64,000 nt of DNA from Distichodus sexfasciatus (GCA_032718565.1 JAVGVS010000023.1:434873-498872); one strand, 5' to 3'. Positions 55,201 to 64,000 are shown, counted from the stretch's first letter. A program made the numbers and translations. The notes: a model not told the origin generated them from the sequence alone.

Positions 55201-58200
55201 AATAACAGCGGCCTTACGGTAGAGATTAAGGACAGGACAGCACATAAATGTGACCTTGGCATTCGACCCATCTGTGAAGGAGCATTGGGCAGCTGACATG
55301 GGCAGCGCTTGGGGACGGTACCTTGCTCATAAGTACCTCAGTGGTAACTACACCGGTCATGGATTCAAACCTGCCACAGGCGTGTTTGCTCATTTGACGT
55401 GTTTATACTTAACGCACACCGATATTGGTTTTATTAAACGTAAAAAGTAAACATTTATTACAGAGAAAAAGCCTTTTCTCTGCGTTGGCGTAATCTGACT
55501 CTAAAAACGTGCCGCACTGCGTTCTCGTGAAACGCCATGGACTTTAGTGACTGAAATGCGCAAATGAGGCGACTGGTGAGGGGAAGGGAAAAAAATAAAA
55601 AATAAATAAAAAAATAGTGTCCAGTTGCGTGTGCATCCCAAGGTTATTATAGTTAACAAAAACGAACGAAAAAACTAAAACTAGAATTGAAAAAGCATTT
55701 TCGTTAACTGAAATAAAAATAACAACGAGAGTAAAAAAAAAACGAAAACTAACTGAAACTGTTTTGTGAGTATACAAAACGAACTTAAACGAACTAATAT
55801 TATAGCAAACACGTCCTTCGTTTTCGTCTTTGTAATAAGCCTTTTGGGTTGAATTAAAATCTATTTACTTCACGCTGCCAGTTTTAAGCCAGGTGTTTGA
55901 CCCGTATGGCACCACGTAGTCTGTGACGTCACGTGTCCACAGTCTGTCCGCGACGCCGCCGGCTAGCGTGATGGCTGCAGCGAAAGTCGGAAGAAAGCGG
56001 CAGAGTCCTATTTGGGATTTCTTTGATTATGACAGCGTCAAAAATAAAAGTAAGTGCCTTGTTGTAGAAGCAGGTGATACAATATGTGGAATACTTCTTA
56101 AGGGGAAAAACCCCACGAATCTGAAAGTCCATTTGAAAAGCTCACACAAAAAGGCGAACCAAGAGTACCTGGACAAGCTAGCCTCTCGCCCGCCCTCCCC
56201 CGAAAGAGAAGCGATAGCCAGGCCAGGTAACATGGGAAAGGAACGTGATACGACAGCATCCATAATGGACTGCTTCCACCGCCGACCAAATAGCTGCTGG
56301 CTAGTAAATAGTAAATTGTGAGGTTGTTCATGATTTCTTAGATTGAGCTCCCTGGGACTCCTGGTTGCCATGCATGTTTGTTTTTATGTTCATGTGTGTC
56401 TTTAGTCTGTTGGCTATGTTAATTTGTACTCAGCACACTGTGTATTCAACCTCAGAAGCAGCATTGCACAAATATTGTACTTAGGGCTGTTATCTTGTGG
56501 GCTGTTGTATTTCAATTTGAGGATGGGTGTTCATGTGTCCTCTGAATACATGTTTCAAAATGTATCTTTGGTTGAGTTTTTATTATACAATACTTATTCT
56601 GGTGATTTTGATTCATGCACTGACAAATATCCTATTAAAAAAAAAAAACCTAAAACTAACACTGTAACTAATAAAAACTAAACTAAAAGTAAGCAATTTT
56701 AAAATATAAAAACTAATAAAAACTAGTAAATCTGCCTCTAAAAACTAATTAAAACTAACTGAATTTGAAAAAGTCAAAACGAAATAAAAACTAAAACTAA
56801 TGAAAAATCCAAAACTATTATAACCTTGGTGCATCCTACAGTGATGAACCTTTCAGCAAAGCACAAGCAGCACACGGAGGAGACCTTCACTTTCTACTTT
56901 GACGAGGCGGTTAAAAAACATCTCAAACCAGAGGTATGTTGGAAATTTAGTGCGGTTTTGGAAGTGGTTTTATTAAACCGCAATATACCAGTATAACAAA
57001 AACCGGCCCATTATTGTTTATTAGTGACAAGTTGTCGTCACAAATGTATTGTATTGTTATGAAACAGTAAGAACCAAGTCTTTTTTCCCCCTCAAACAGC
57101 AGCAAGCCCAGTGAAAAGAAAAAGAAAAAGAAGTCTGGCTTTCATTATCATTACTCACGCAACAAGCATGCTGACTGTTCAAAACAAGTGCATGAGGAGT
57201 TCTAGAAAGCCAATTATTGTTAAAGCACAGGACTGTAGGCGGTAGGAGCGTTCAGTGCTGGAACAGCTCTTTAAATATTCATTTCATTAAGGTGCTGCTG
57301 AACCAAAAAACATCACATGATAAAGTTCTTCCACAAGTTGGATGAGAATTGGTCTTCACTCCAGATTAAAAACGGCAGGGAGCGTTTTGCTAAAACACCA
57401 GCATACCTTCTCTTCTGACAGGCCTGCTTGCTGCGACCGCTTCCTCCGAATTTGATCATGTCTTTACAAGCTGAGCACTTCCCGCAGTCTGGAGCTTGGC
57501 AAACCTGCAGGAAGCGAACACCAAAACCCCCCACAAAATCTCATTAAAGCGCGGCAGGAGTGCGCAATGGAAATTCTCATTTGCGTCAAACGCGCGGTTT
57601 AAAAAAAAAAAAAAATAAATAAATAAAAACAGCTTCGTTAGTCGCTATCTATTAAAACCAGTTACATATTTACCCTTCTACTCAGCAACTCCACAATTTC
57701 CTCTTGATCAAAGCCATTTTATTAAGTTATAACTGAAATCAATAAAGACTCACCTCACAAACCCCACAGCGCTGCCTTTTAGTCGCTCCTCCGTCTTTAT
57801 TGTTCTGGTCGATCTGGTCAGAGAAAAAGGCGTCGAAGATCTGGTACACCAGTTTGGTGGTAGTGGCTTTGGTCGGGCCCTTGAGGTCCTTCTCGATTTT
57901 TGTAGGATGGCGAATGGCCTGTCGTCTGGCCGCTCTCCTGGTGGAAGGAGGAACAGCAACAGATACATATGAAGTGTGTCACTGTTTAAATAAGAGGAAG
58001 AAGTGACTACCAGCCAAGCCGAGATGGAGCCATGCAGCTGATCGGTATGGAGAGGAACATAAAGGAGAGAATGAATGTAGAGCTCAGCAGGGTTAGGGTG
58101 AGGTAGGCCAACTCTCTAGTAAACGTCGGTCCAGGAATAAGTCCCAAATCATTTCTAATTTTATTTTAATTGGATGAAATTTTAAACAAGGAATATTTTA

Positions 58201-61200
58201 TAATACAGGTTTCTCCCTGCAAAAAGGATTCACACAAAAGGTGAAAAATCATTTGTAAATCTCAAATATCAGCTAAAACAATTTTTAAAACCCAAATTGT
58301 TGCCGTTTCACAATCCAGTCCTCAAGGAAGACATTATTTCTGGTCCAGCTCCCAGGACCATGAGATATTCAATAACTCTGAAGTGTCCAAACTTTAAAAA
58401 GGGAACAAAGTTGACCAAATACTGTACATATGCCAGGATATGGCTTAAACTTAATATACATTTAAACATCATATGAGAAATGTAAATATTACGGCCTTGA
58501 GAAAGTCAAGTTTAAAAAGTCGCAGTAAAAGTAAGGGTAAAGCCATTTTAGCTAACATCAGTAAAGTAATATTAGGCAAGTGTGGCATCATTTATTCTCC
58601 AAAAGTTGACTTTGGCTCTGTACTGGACCGGGAAATACATCCAGTAAGGCTCCTTCATAAGCACAGAGGTAGAACTACTTCACCCAACCCTCATGAAGCC
58701 TGGCGTCAACACTGCCCACTGCAATTAGGCAGCAAGTCCAAACACAATGAAAAGCACAGTCACTCCAGAGACGCAGGTCAGGTTACCTACCAGTATAGCA
58801 GCATGCTGCATTAGGGAACGCCAAAGGAGCATTAGACATGGTCAGAGCAGTTCTACTACAGTAACCCTCTACAGCAAAGAGCAAGTCAGGGAGACCTCAA
58901 ACACATGTGCTTACCAAAAACAGACAAGTTTAATCAAATCAATAAGTCTACAATTAGGTCTAAATGCAGGAAACTTCACTAGCGTTAACATGGAATTTTG
59001 TCTTTGTTGTATTTATTAAAACAAACTTAATATTTCATCCAAAAGCAATAAAAACAGTTTCCTAGAACCCTACACAGACAAATGGGAGATCAAAGGTGGA
59101 GACTCCCACCCGGCAAGAATAGAAACTACCAGTATTAAAACTAAGAGTCAACCGATTATCGGTATCAGTGTTTAATTTTGACCACCCGTATTAAGTGATT
59201 ACAAGGTGCGTTACTGTGGCGCCACTGCCGTGTCGTCTCTCCGTGTTTGCTCTCGACTCGCTGCTTCATTTAATGTCCCCGCCCTGGTTATAAGTCACAC
59301 GAGTAGTATTCACTCAATACTGAAGCCTAGTTGTAGCTCACACCACACTTACACATGAGCGCAGTATGAAGCTCCAAGAAGAAGAGGAGGAGAGAGATGT
59401 TTCGGGCTAGTTTGGCGTTTGTAAAATCAAGTTTTAACAGAGATTTTCTTTTTTGCATATCAGCTCCAAATTTCGCTTATCGTCCTCGTTAAATAATACT
59501 CTGTATCGATATCAGCCCTGAAAAAAAATTCTGGTCGACCTCCAATTAAAACGCTAATTCCCCACCGATGGTTTTAGGCTTATAACATTGTTGTAAACAT
59601 GGGACCCAATGGCTCCAACGCTAAATCCCTTTTGAGAGTGTACATTTAGAGGATTAAAACTTGGGAAACAGTAAAATCAATATTAACATTAACCTTTCCA
59701 TCTTATTGAGAGGGACTTACGTTTCCAAACTGATTTGGGTCAAGAACTTTGTTCAGGAGCCCAACAGTGGTAGTTCTGGCAGTAGGGTACATGACCTTTT
59801 GGTTCAGTGCAACTATCCTACTACTGGACCACAACCACCTTAAAGAACATGTTAAAAAGTTTTGGATTCGAGTTGCACTAAAATTGTTAACACTATAGTT
59901 CAGAAGTATTTACCAAATTAACCATGAGGAAGGTCTTCGACGTTTGATAACTTCTACTCAATTTGTTGCCGTTTTAACAGATCACTTCAGTCCCACCAGA
60001 AGCACAGCACTTGATCCATGCCAATCTGCGGCTAAACAGGGGTCACTCTGCCTCTTACCTCTTGCCGAGTGTAACTCCGGCGAGTTTGATCAGGTCCCTC
60101 ATGCAGGGCGTAACAATGATGGGCTGCTCGTCCGAGTCTCCCGCCTCATCGTAGCTCTCCACCTGCTCCACCACAAACTGGGCATGCCGCAGGAGCGTGT
60201 CCTCTGTGAAGCGGTTGAAGTTTAGACCCGCAGGAGGCACTGTGGTCTGGAAAAGACAGCACAAAGCTTAGAATCCAAAGCATTCCCTTTTAACATACAA
60301 GGAAATACAGTTTGAAGTGCAAACACAACCTCAATTTTGTTAAGCAGGTCCTCATACGTGACATCAGGGTTCTTCTGAAGGAACTCCACCACGATCTTGC
60401 TCATGTAGATCTTCTCCTGCATCAGAGCAAAGATGGGAGAGTATTCCGCACTCGGGTCCATGAGGATGTAGTCAGCAAAGGCTGTGGAAAGTCACAAAAC
60501 CAAATGAGATGAGAAAAGAGACAAGTCGTGATATGAAAAAGTCATTAAAGTAACCAATAATAAAAGATCTACCTGTTGTGAAGCCAATTAGAGCTTTTTC
60601 ACCACCGTCAAATCCAGTGATCCACCAAGCATTGATTGGGCCAAGTTTTTTGGCTGGAACACCACCTAGAATACACAAAAAGGGAACTGATGAAACAGAG
60701 GGAAGTATTTACCACGCATTTAGTACATACAATCCATGCTCAACATGTACCATCCAGACAAGGGTTGTCGTCGTAGATGGGTTTGACGGCACAACTGAAG
60801 TACAGCTCCACGTTCTTTTCAATAAGTCCAGAGTCAAAAGGACACAAGTGGCCATGCTTGTCATAAACGCTGAAAGACATGAAGGAGCAGAGATTGTGTT
60901 AACTGCAGCAAAAATAAAGAATGAGGTTCAAAAATAATTGTGCAGAAATCTACCTGAAGTTGGTAATCTTGTGTTGAGGCAGGTCTTCGTAGCTTTCGAA
61001 ACCATCTTCATTTGAGTCAAACAGGGACAGGCGCTCATCGGTCAACATCTCAGGCTCATCAAGCTATCAAACAGATGCAAGATGGATTCATGCGAATATT
61101 AGACAACCACTGATGCATTTTAACACTCCTAACCAATTAATTTTACATGAGAACACTGAACACTCAATCCAAGCTAAAAAAGGCTCGTAGAACACCTAGA

Positions 61201-63958
61201 GCCAAAACACTGAAAAAAACCATAGTACCGCATCATCAGGATCCCCCTGAAAAAACTTGAGATCGGAGTCATCTAGATACTGCCTGCAATCAGGACACTT
61301 AGGTGGAGGCGTCTGAAATTGTATAAACATTAGTTACATTTGTTAATCAGAGGAAGTCAATTAACGGTGTAAATTTAGGTTATAAAGTAAATAATATCAC
61401 CTTGGCTGTGTTTGCAGGCTTGGCTTTCTCAGAGTTCGCGTTTTCAGTGGCAGGTCTGTCAAATAAATGTATAGATGTGTCAAACCAAGACATCATTCAA
61501 TTTTAAACACTAATTAAAAATGACAAAGTCCTAATAAAGGCTCAACAAAAGGTCAGCTTACTTCTCATCCGATTCCGTTTTGAGGCGCTTTTCTTCTCGG
61601 ACCTTCAGTTTTCAAAAAGCAAACAAAGTTAAATATACTAGCGCCTCACAGCCATTTGACCAGGCTTCATCACGTCAGTACTCAAAATGCACGGCTGAGC
61701 CTTTACCTCTTCCACATCTGCTTCCTCAGTTTTAACCTCAGAATCTCCATTACCAGCCTCTCCATTCACCTCGTCTGACTTGCGCTTGGGGCTAAAGATA
61801 GTTTCACATTTATGGCTGAAGCCCATAAAATCACATACAAAGCCACAACCTTCCCTGTCTGACGGCGATCAGTTTTATATTAACTTGAATGAAAAAGCAA
61901 TGGCTGTTCACATGTCTATTCACTCTTAATGAACTTCTGTTTAAATAAAGGCAATGAATGAGTCATATGAGAAATTTGTTCTTACACTCTGGAGAACATT
62001 GACAGGATTGTGGGCTGTTTTCCAGAGTTACGTGTGACCCGTGAACTTGCAGGCGATTCTGTTGTGTGAGTAAAGATGCAAAAGCAAACAAAAAACCAGA
62101 TTCAGTCCCATTTAAGTGAGGCTACAAATCACAGTTCCACAAGAAAAAACTAATGCAAAGTGAAACTCACTTTTGGGCTCAGAATCTGCTTTACTGCGCC
62201 GGCCCCTGCCTTTTGTCACGCCAGGAGACTTTACCGCGTCTCCTTCCTCCTGAGTTTCCATTTCTCCTTCCTTTTCACCATTGTCCTTCGGAGAGCCATT
62301 TTCTGAGACGCCGTTGGAATGGCCATTGCGCTCCGCCCCGTCGTTCAAGCCCAGTGCTTTCTTCAGTACGGCCTTGACCTCGGATGTGTACAGCTCCTAA
62401 AAAAATGGACAACAGCAGTCAGAAATTCACAATCCGCAGGCCAAAATCTCAGAGAGAGGAGCAAAAGACTTACAGAGGAAAGTTCAGAGTTCTTCAGCTT
62501 GGCCTCAAGGCTCTTGAGCTGGTCCTGAGTGTCGGCACGCAGGAAGTCCTGCAGTAACCTGAGCTTCTCTTTTACACATTCCTAAAGGATGCCAAATTAG
62601 GAACCAGTTAGTCTGAACACAAACAGTGCGAAAAGTGAAACCTCTGTCAGATTAAAAGAAAAAAAAAAAGAAGTTTCTAACCTCTTCTGACAGACTGTTG
62701 TCTCCTTTTTCCAGCACCTGCAGCCTGCAATCAGAAACACCTCCACACCATCAGATTACAGCGGCACAATGTATCACCACAACATTCGCAAACCCAACAG
62801 CAACGTCAAGTAAAACAAACCAGTCATGGTACAACTTTAGTTGTCTGAAACAGAAGGAAATCTCACATGGTTCTCATTTTCCATGACTAACCTACAAGAG
62901 AGGCCTGTCCAATAACACTTAAATCATGGTAATCAGTCTGACTTAATACTGTTCACTCTAATTTAAGGGGTCTTGAATAATGTTTGAGAAATTAGCTTCA
63001 CTTACATCATTACTGTTATTTTTATCATTTTCCATGCAGCTGCATCCCACATACAAAATCATACCAACCAATCTAGATGAGTTAATTATGGCCAAAACGA
63101 CCCATTTCAAGTGACTGCTGAAATGTTTATTTTCTCTCTACTTTATGCACTCGTCCACAAAACGTGAATGGTAATATGTAATGTTTAATCCATAAAGTAC
63201 ACACGAGTATTTATTACGCGTTTTTGAGAACGTTTACCTACTTACTTAAGCACTTGAATGAACACGGTAAACATTTTACCATTCTTGCTCAACATCACCC
63301 CTAGATCAGTCCCACATAGAGTTAAACGTAGATTTAACACGTAAAACCTTTACCAAAAGGTCAAACTCATCTTTTATGCAAAACTAAAAGTAAAGCTGGA
63401 CGCCAAATGGACAATAAAAACAAACGCGACGGAGGGGAAAAACAGCCTTTATCTTCCTGTACCGACACCAGCAAGGTAATATGGGTTAAAACAGGGAATT
63501 GCGCCTTTAATAAACAGACATTTACTAAACCTCCTCGCGAAAGAGGCGAATAAACGCAACGCAAAGGGGAGGTTTGCGTTTTGCGAGGCACTGGACTTGA
63601 CACACGCGAGCAGCCATTATTTGGCGCCAAATTCGGCTGCTCAGTGACAGCGGCCCACACACACATCAAAACAGTCACCGCAGTTAGCCTCGAGGCTAAG
63701 CTAACCCAGGTGCTGCTCTCGTAGCTCGTGGCTATCTGCCTCGCGACCAAATTCTAGACCCATTTTAGTGCAGGTGAGCTCCCCGTTATAGCTAATGCGC
63801 GCGAGGAGCCGTTTTCCAAGCGTTAGCGTTGCAACTTCCCCGCGTAACCAAGAGCTTTTAGGAAATGCCGAGAGAGCGAGAGAGAGAGAGAGGGAGAAAA
63901 AGTGGCCATACCTTTCCTTGACATCCTCTGGCAAAGACAATGAGGTCCTGGTCGGCAT
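37074..63958 (-). CDS. dnmt1: DNA (cytosine-5)-methyltransferase 1
   Basis: Maintenance methyltransferase that copies CpG methylation onto the new strand after replication, in the nucleus. I placed 34 coding exons, all with matched phases, totalling 4500 bases, or 1499 residues plus stop. Order: DMAP1-binding N-terminus from MPTRTSLSLPEDVKER, PIP box, basic/acidic linker, RFTS domain (about 230-475), CXXC zinc finger (about 528-575), two BAH domains (about 630-800 and 840-985), a Gly-Lys linker, then the methyltransferase with DVFSGCGGLSEG, catalytic PCQ (C1111 by my count), ENVRNF, QTRRR and VGNAVPPPLSKAIG. Exon groups are given in the following entries. The ATG at 63958 matches the human MPART start. 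The promoter is past the window edge. The introns carry many transposons. No frame defect was seen. Confidence 0.97.
37686..38861. mobile_element. Non-autonomous hAT element, family A copy 1
   Basis: A 1160-base element (37694-38853) in the dnmt1 intron between exons 32 and 33. Left end TAGGGGTGCAACGATTATTC, right end ...CGTTAGTTGCAGCCCTA. Flanks TTTAATTC and TTAAATTC are 8 bp with one mismatch. It is internally homologous to 53330-54370. A short conserved open frame MSEEEERRRVG sits just before the subterminal AT-rich region, perhaps a remnant of the transposase start. It also has a (GTTTGGACAGTTTGGGGCGG)-like minisatellite at about 38200-38320. Confidence 0.88.
38198..38322. repeat. GGTTTGGACAGTTTGGG minisatellite
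   Basis: Six imperfect units of about 20 bases inside hAT copy 1. Copy 2 has only two units at about 53825-53863. Confidence 0.85.
40557..40760 (+). mobile_element. SINE family 2, near full length
   Basis: A box TGGCCTAGTGG (40570-40580), B box GGTTCGAATC (40613-40622), conserved CCCTGAGCAAGACCCTTAAC-CCC, and tail CTCTGGATAAGAGCGTCTGC-TAAATGCTGTAAATGTAAATG. tRNA-derived. It is in the dnmt1 intron between exons 31 and 32. Confidence 0.85.
41427..41446. repeat. (ATCC)n microsatellite
   Basis: Five ATCC units in a pyrimidine-rich stretch of the same dnmt1 intron. Confidence 0.85.
42457..43008. mobile_element. TGTGACCCTCC-type MITE, copy 1
   Basis: Left end GGGACCCTCCACGGCAAAAC-CAG and right end CTTGTTTCGCCGTGCAGAGTC-ACA. 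The body is about 90% alike to 50107-50722 over GCATAAATCAAGCTTCAAAA and CACACGGATAGCCTACCTGC. It has a few internal differences. The left side abuts a fragment (about 42411-42456) of the GTCGACCGAT hAT family, implying nested insertion. Confidence 0.8.
43040..43170 (+). mobile_element. SINE family 1 fragment
   Basis: GGTTTGAATCCCAGACAG (B box region), CAAATGCAGAGGTTACACTT and a shortened tail, just right of the MITE. Confidence 0.55.
44295..44420 (+). mobile_element. SINE family 2, 3'-truncated
   Basis: GGTGGTTGTGGTCTAGTGGT-TAAGACAAC is a good A-box region. The B box is eroded to TGTGGGTACAGCCC. The tail is missing. Confidence 0.6.
44706..45209. mobile_element. hAT-like MITE (GTCGACCGAT family), copy 2
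   Basis: A 488-base element from TAGAGGTCGACCGATACGGG to ...ATATCGGCCGACCTCTA, with long terminal inverted repeats. Flanks ATAACGGC (44706-44713) and ATAACAAC (45202-45209) match at 6 of 8 bases. In the dnmt1 intron between exons 28 and 29. Confidence 0.8.
45514..46167. mobile_element. DNA element with AGGCTACGTTCACACTG termini
   Basis: CAGGCTACGTTCACACTGCC at the left and GGCAGTGTGAACGTAGCCTA at the right form an inverted repeat of about 18 bases that continues imperfectly inward (CAATTCCGATTTTTT versus AAAAAAATCCAATTTGAG). No confirmed target duplication; superfamily undecided. Same intron as the previous element. Confidence 0.8.
47462..48172 (+). mobile_element. hAT-type element with CGGBP1-like zinc-finger ORF
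   Basis: Ends TAGGGCCCTATGA and CACAGGGCCCTA bound 711 bases in the dnmt1 intron between exons 26 and 27. Inside, a plus-strand frame at 47709-47945 encodes a 78-residue protein with FRAEQYPNDFYELGEQLFCK-FCQRTIDCTRKNT, which resembles the N-terminal zinc finger of hAT transposases and of CGGBP1, a hAT-derived vertebrate protein. The frame leaves the family before the H-x-H ligands, so only the start of the transposase gene remains. Confidence 0.72.
49867..50082. mobile_element. Small hAT-like MITE, 200 bp
   Basis: TAGAGATGTAACTGATCC to GGTATCGTGACATCTCTA (49875-50074), flanked by GTCTTTAC and GTCATTAC, 8 bp with one mismatch. The GATCGGTATCGG-rich core also appears, reversed, at 18.6-18.8 kb. 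Confidence 0.8.
50107..50722. mobile_element. TGTGACCCTCC-type MITE, copy 2
   Basis: A 616-base element with clear terminal inverted repeats: TGTGACCCTCCATGGCAAAA-CCAGTCGC at the left and GCGACTGGTTTTGCCGTGGA-GGGTCACA at the right. No coding content. In the dnmt1 intron between exons 24 and 25, and followed by ATATCGGATATCGGCATCGG-type hAT sequence up to about 50805. Confidence 0.88.
50829..54940 (-). CDS. dnmt1: dnmt1 exons 18-24: BAH1, BAH2 and GK linker
   Basis: Exons 54825-54940, 52615-52813, 52347-52480, 52055-52234, 51313-51537, 51011-51203, 50829-50919. BAH1 covers YYMKVRVENEILEVGDCVSV to about FESPPVVVPEEDC. BAH2 covers YRVGDGVYLPSEAF to RFYFLEAYNSKSKSFEDPPN. Exon 24 ends in alternating Gly-Lys codons that continue into exon 25, the flexible (GK)n linker to the catalytic domain. 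The BAH domains read histone marks and pack on the catalytic core. Confidence 0.94.
53041..53329. mobile_element. GTCGACCGAT-family hAT fragment, interrupted
   Basis: The left end TTAGGAGGCGACAGATTATCG and body (TTATCGGTATTAAGTGATTAC, CACTGCCGTCTCTTC, CACACGAGTAGTA) match the element at 59142-59544. The right end is not found. The family A hAT element inserted at 53330. Confidence 0.7.
53322..54378. mobile_element. Non-autonomous hAT element, family A copy 2
   Basis: A 1041-base element (53330-54370) with perfect 8-bp target duplications CCATACTT at 53322-53329 and 54371-54378. The ends are TAGGGGTGCAACGATTATTC and ...AGTTGCAGCACTA. It is homologous to 37694-38853 along its length, including the MSEEEERRRVG frame. 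It lies in the dnmt1 intron between exons 18 and 19. Confidence 0.93.
54490..54600 (-). mobile_element. SINE fragment, reverse
   Basis: TACAGCATTTATCCGACAG ... ACGAGGACAGTCTTCCTTGG-AGTTGAGCCTTGGTCAGG is the 3' half of family 2 on the minus strand. Confidence 0.5.
55025..57504 (-). CDS. dnmt1: dnmt1 exons 16-17: CXXC zinc finger
   Basis: Exons 57407-57504 and 55025-55178. With the end of exon 15 they give eight cysteines: CGVCEVC, CGKCSAC, the KFGG DNA-contact motif, then KQAC and RRCPNM. This domain binds unmethylated CpG. An acidic autoinhibitory linker, EDDENMEEDDVLPLF, follows. The intron between the two exons holds the BED-type hAT element. Confidence 0.95.
55215..55400 (-). mobile_element. 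SINE family 1 copy, minus
   Basis: Has ATGTGACCTTGGCATTCGAC-CCATCTGTGAAGG, GGGGACGGTACCTTGCTCAT and GGATTCAAACCTGCCA (reverse B box), in the same order as the copy at 4771. Confidence 0.65.
55631..56836 (+). mobile_element. Non-autonomous hAT element carrying a BED finger
   Basis: A 1190-base element (55639-56828) between perfect 8-bp target duplications GTGCATCC (55631-55638 and 56829-56836). Ends CAAGGTTATTATAGTT and AACTATTATAACCTTG, followed inward by AACTAAAACT-rich subterminal repeats. It lies between dnmt1 exons 16 and 17. Confidence 0.95.
55923..56321 (+). pseudogene. BED zinc-finger N-terminus of a hAT transposase
   Basis: A 132-residue frame inside the hAT element, with a second ATG at 55971 (MAAAKVGRKRQ). 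It reads SPIWDFFDYDSVKNKSKC, then DTICGILLKGKNPTNLKVHLK and SSHKKANQEYL: a BED-type finger with HxxxxH and the GKNPTNLKVHLKSSH signature of hAT transposases. The catalytic region is missing, so it is a truncated transposase fragment kept in a MITE-like derivative. Confidence 0.85.
56857..56933 (+). other. Exon-like open stretch, identity unknown
   Basis: Directly right of the hAT element, on the strand opposite dnmt1, an acceptor-like CCTTTCAG is followed by 77 bases open in the AKHKQHTEETFTFYFDEAV frame, then GAG/GTATGT, a good donor. The composition looks coding. I do not recognise the protein and see no neighbouring exon. It may be a cryptic exon-like fragment of another element. Confidence 0.3.
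57754..61602 (-). CDS. dnmt1: dnmt1 exons 7-15: RFTS domain
   Basis: Exons 61562-61602, 61401-61455, 61229-61312, 60954-61063, 60751-60869, 60573-60665, 60330-60481, 60059-60246, 57754-57937. The replication-foci targeting domain starts at the zinc ligands PPPKCPDCRQYL and includes KHGHLCPFDSGLIEKN, LGPINAWWITGFDGGEKALI and PSAEYSPIFALMQEKIYMSK. It ends near FTEDTLLRHAQFVVEQVESY and TPCMRDLIKLAGVTLGKRR. Exon 15 leads into the CXXC domain with RQRCGVCE. The acceptor of the 41-base exon 7 (CTGAAG) has a poor pyrimidine tract and is the least certain junction. Confidence 0.92.
59134..59552. mobile_element. hAT-like MITE (GTCGACCGAT family), copy 3
   Basis: A 403-base element (59142-59544), TAAGAGTCAACCGATTATCGG to ...TTCTGGTCGACCTCCA, with perfect 8-bp target duplications ATTAAAAC (59134-59141 and 59545-59552). 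In the dnmt1 intron between exons 14 and 15. Confidence 0.92.
59685..59850 (-). mobile_element. SINE copy, reverse
   Basis: GACTTACGTTTCCAAAC ... TTCAGGAGCCCAACAGTGGT ... GACCTTTTGGTTCAGTGCAA ... CTACTGGACCACAACCACC is a degraded family 2 SINE on the minus strand. Confidence 0.6.
61707..63958 (-). CDS. dnmt1: dnmt1 exons 1-6: DMAP1-binding region and PIP box
   Basis: Exons 63912-63958, 62682-62724, 62474-62581, 62171-62396, 61986-62058, 61707-61791. They encode the helical DMAP1-interaction region (EECVKEKLRLLQDFLRADTQ, KSLEAKLKNSELSS), a disordered acidic segment and then SSRVTRNSGKQPTILSMFSR. The PCNA-binding box is QPTILSMF (Q156 to F163), with Met where mammals have His (QTTITSHF). It is followed by a basic PKRK stretch, a likely nuclear localisation signal. 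Exon 1 is 47 bases. Confidence 0.92.
62725..63911. other. dnmt1 intron 1 with CpG-rich 5' half
   Basis: The part next to exon 1 (63540-63911) is GC- and CpG-rich and has a perfect 14-base palindrome ATTTGGCGCCAAAT at 63619-63632. The rest is AT-rich without features. Confidence 0.7.
63619..63632. promoter_or_regulatory. Palindromic E2F-type site
   Basis: ATTTGGCGCCAAAT contains two overlapping TTTGGCGC E2F consensus sites in opposite orientation. It lies in dnmt1 intron 1, about 280 bases downstream of exon 1. Vertebrate DNMT1 is a known E2F-regulated S-phase gene. Confidence 0.6.
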
Positions 63959-64000
63959 TGCAAGAGAGAATGCGAGTGTGTTAATTTGCAATTAAGACCG

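Overview
The window is nuclear DNA from a teleost fish. Genes are split by GT-AG introns, Tc1, hAT-type and tRNA-derived SINE insertions are dense, and CA/AT microsatellites are common. The species cannot be fixed from sequence alone. The gene order ANGPTL6 - PPAN - P2RY11 - EIF3G - DNMT1 is the vertebrate block found on human 19p13.2.

Layout. 1-1043 is the end of a Tc1 element with a damaged transposase. About 3.9-12.5 kb holds angptl6 on the minus strand; its fibrinogen-like and linker exons are intact, but its N-terminal exon is visibly broken. 15.85-22.9 kb holds ppan (plus), 12 coding exons joining in frame to 571 residues, with four box C/D snoRNAs of the SNORD105 type in its introns. 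26.2-27.9 kb holds p2ry11 (plus), a nucleotide-receptor GPCR. 29.75-34.4 kb holds eif3g (plus), 10 coding exons, 293 residues. 36.9-63.96 kb holds dnmt1 (minus), 34 coding exons joining in frame to 1499 residues, from the DMAP1-binding N-terminus to the end of the methyltransferase domain. Its promoter lies beyond the right edge.

The exon models were built by hand from splice sites. Each was checked by phase at every junction, by total length divisible by three, and by resemblance to remembered vertebrate proteins. No alignment was run.

ppan and eif3g serve ribosome assembly and translation initiation, and the snoRNAs in ppan would guide 18S rRNA methylation, so ppan couples a ribosome-assembly protein to rRNA modification. 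dnmt1 is maintenance DNA methylation. angptl6 and p2ry11 are a secreted factor and a cell-surface receptor.

The dnmt1 introns are a trap for non-autonomous transposons, several with perfect 8-bp target duplications. Three families keep a fragment of transposase-like coding sequence. The most notable observations are the fourfold SNORD105-like set, the decayed angptl6 N-terminal exon, a foldback repeat with a retro-insert near it, and the well-preserved hAT derivatives. I found no convincing wholly new biological system.
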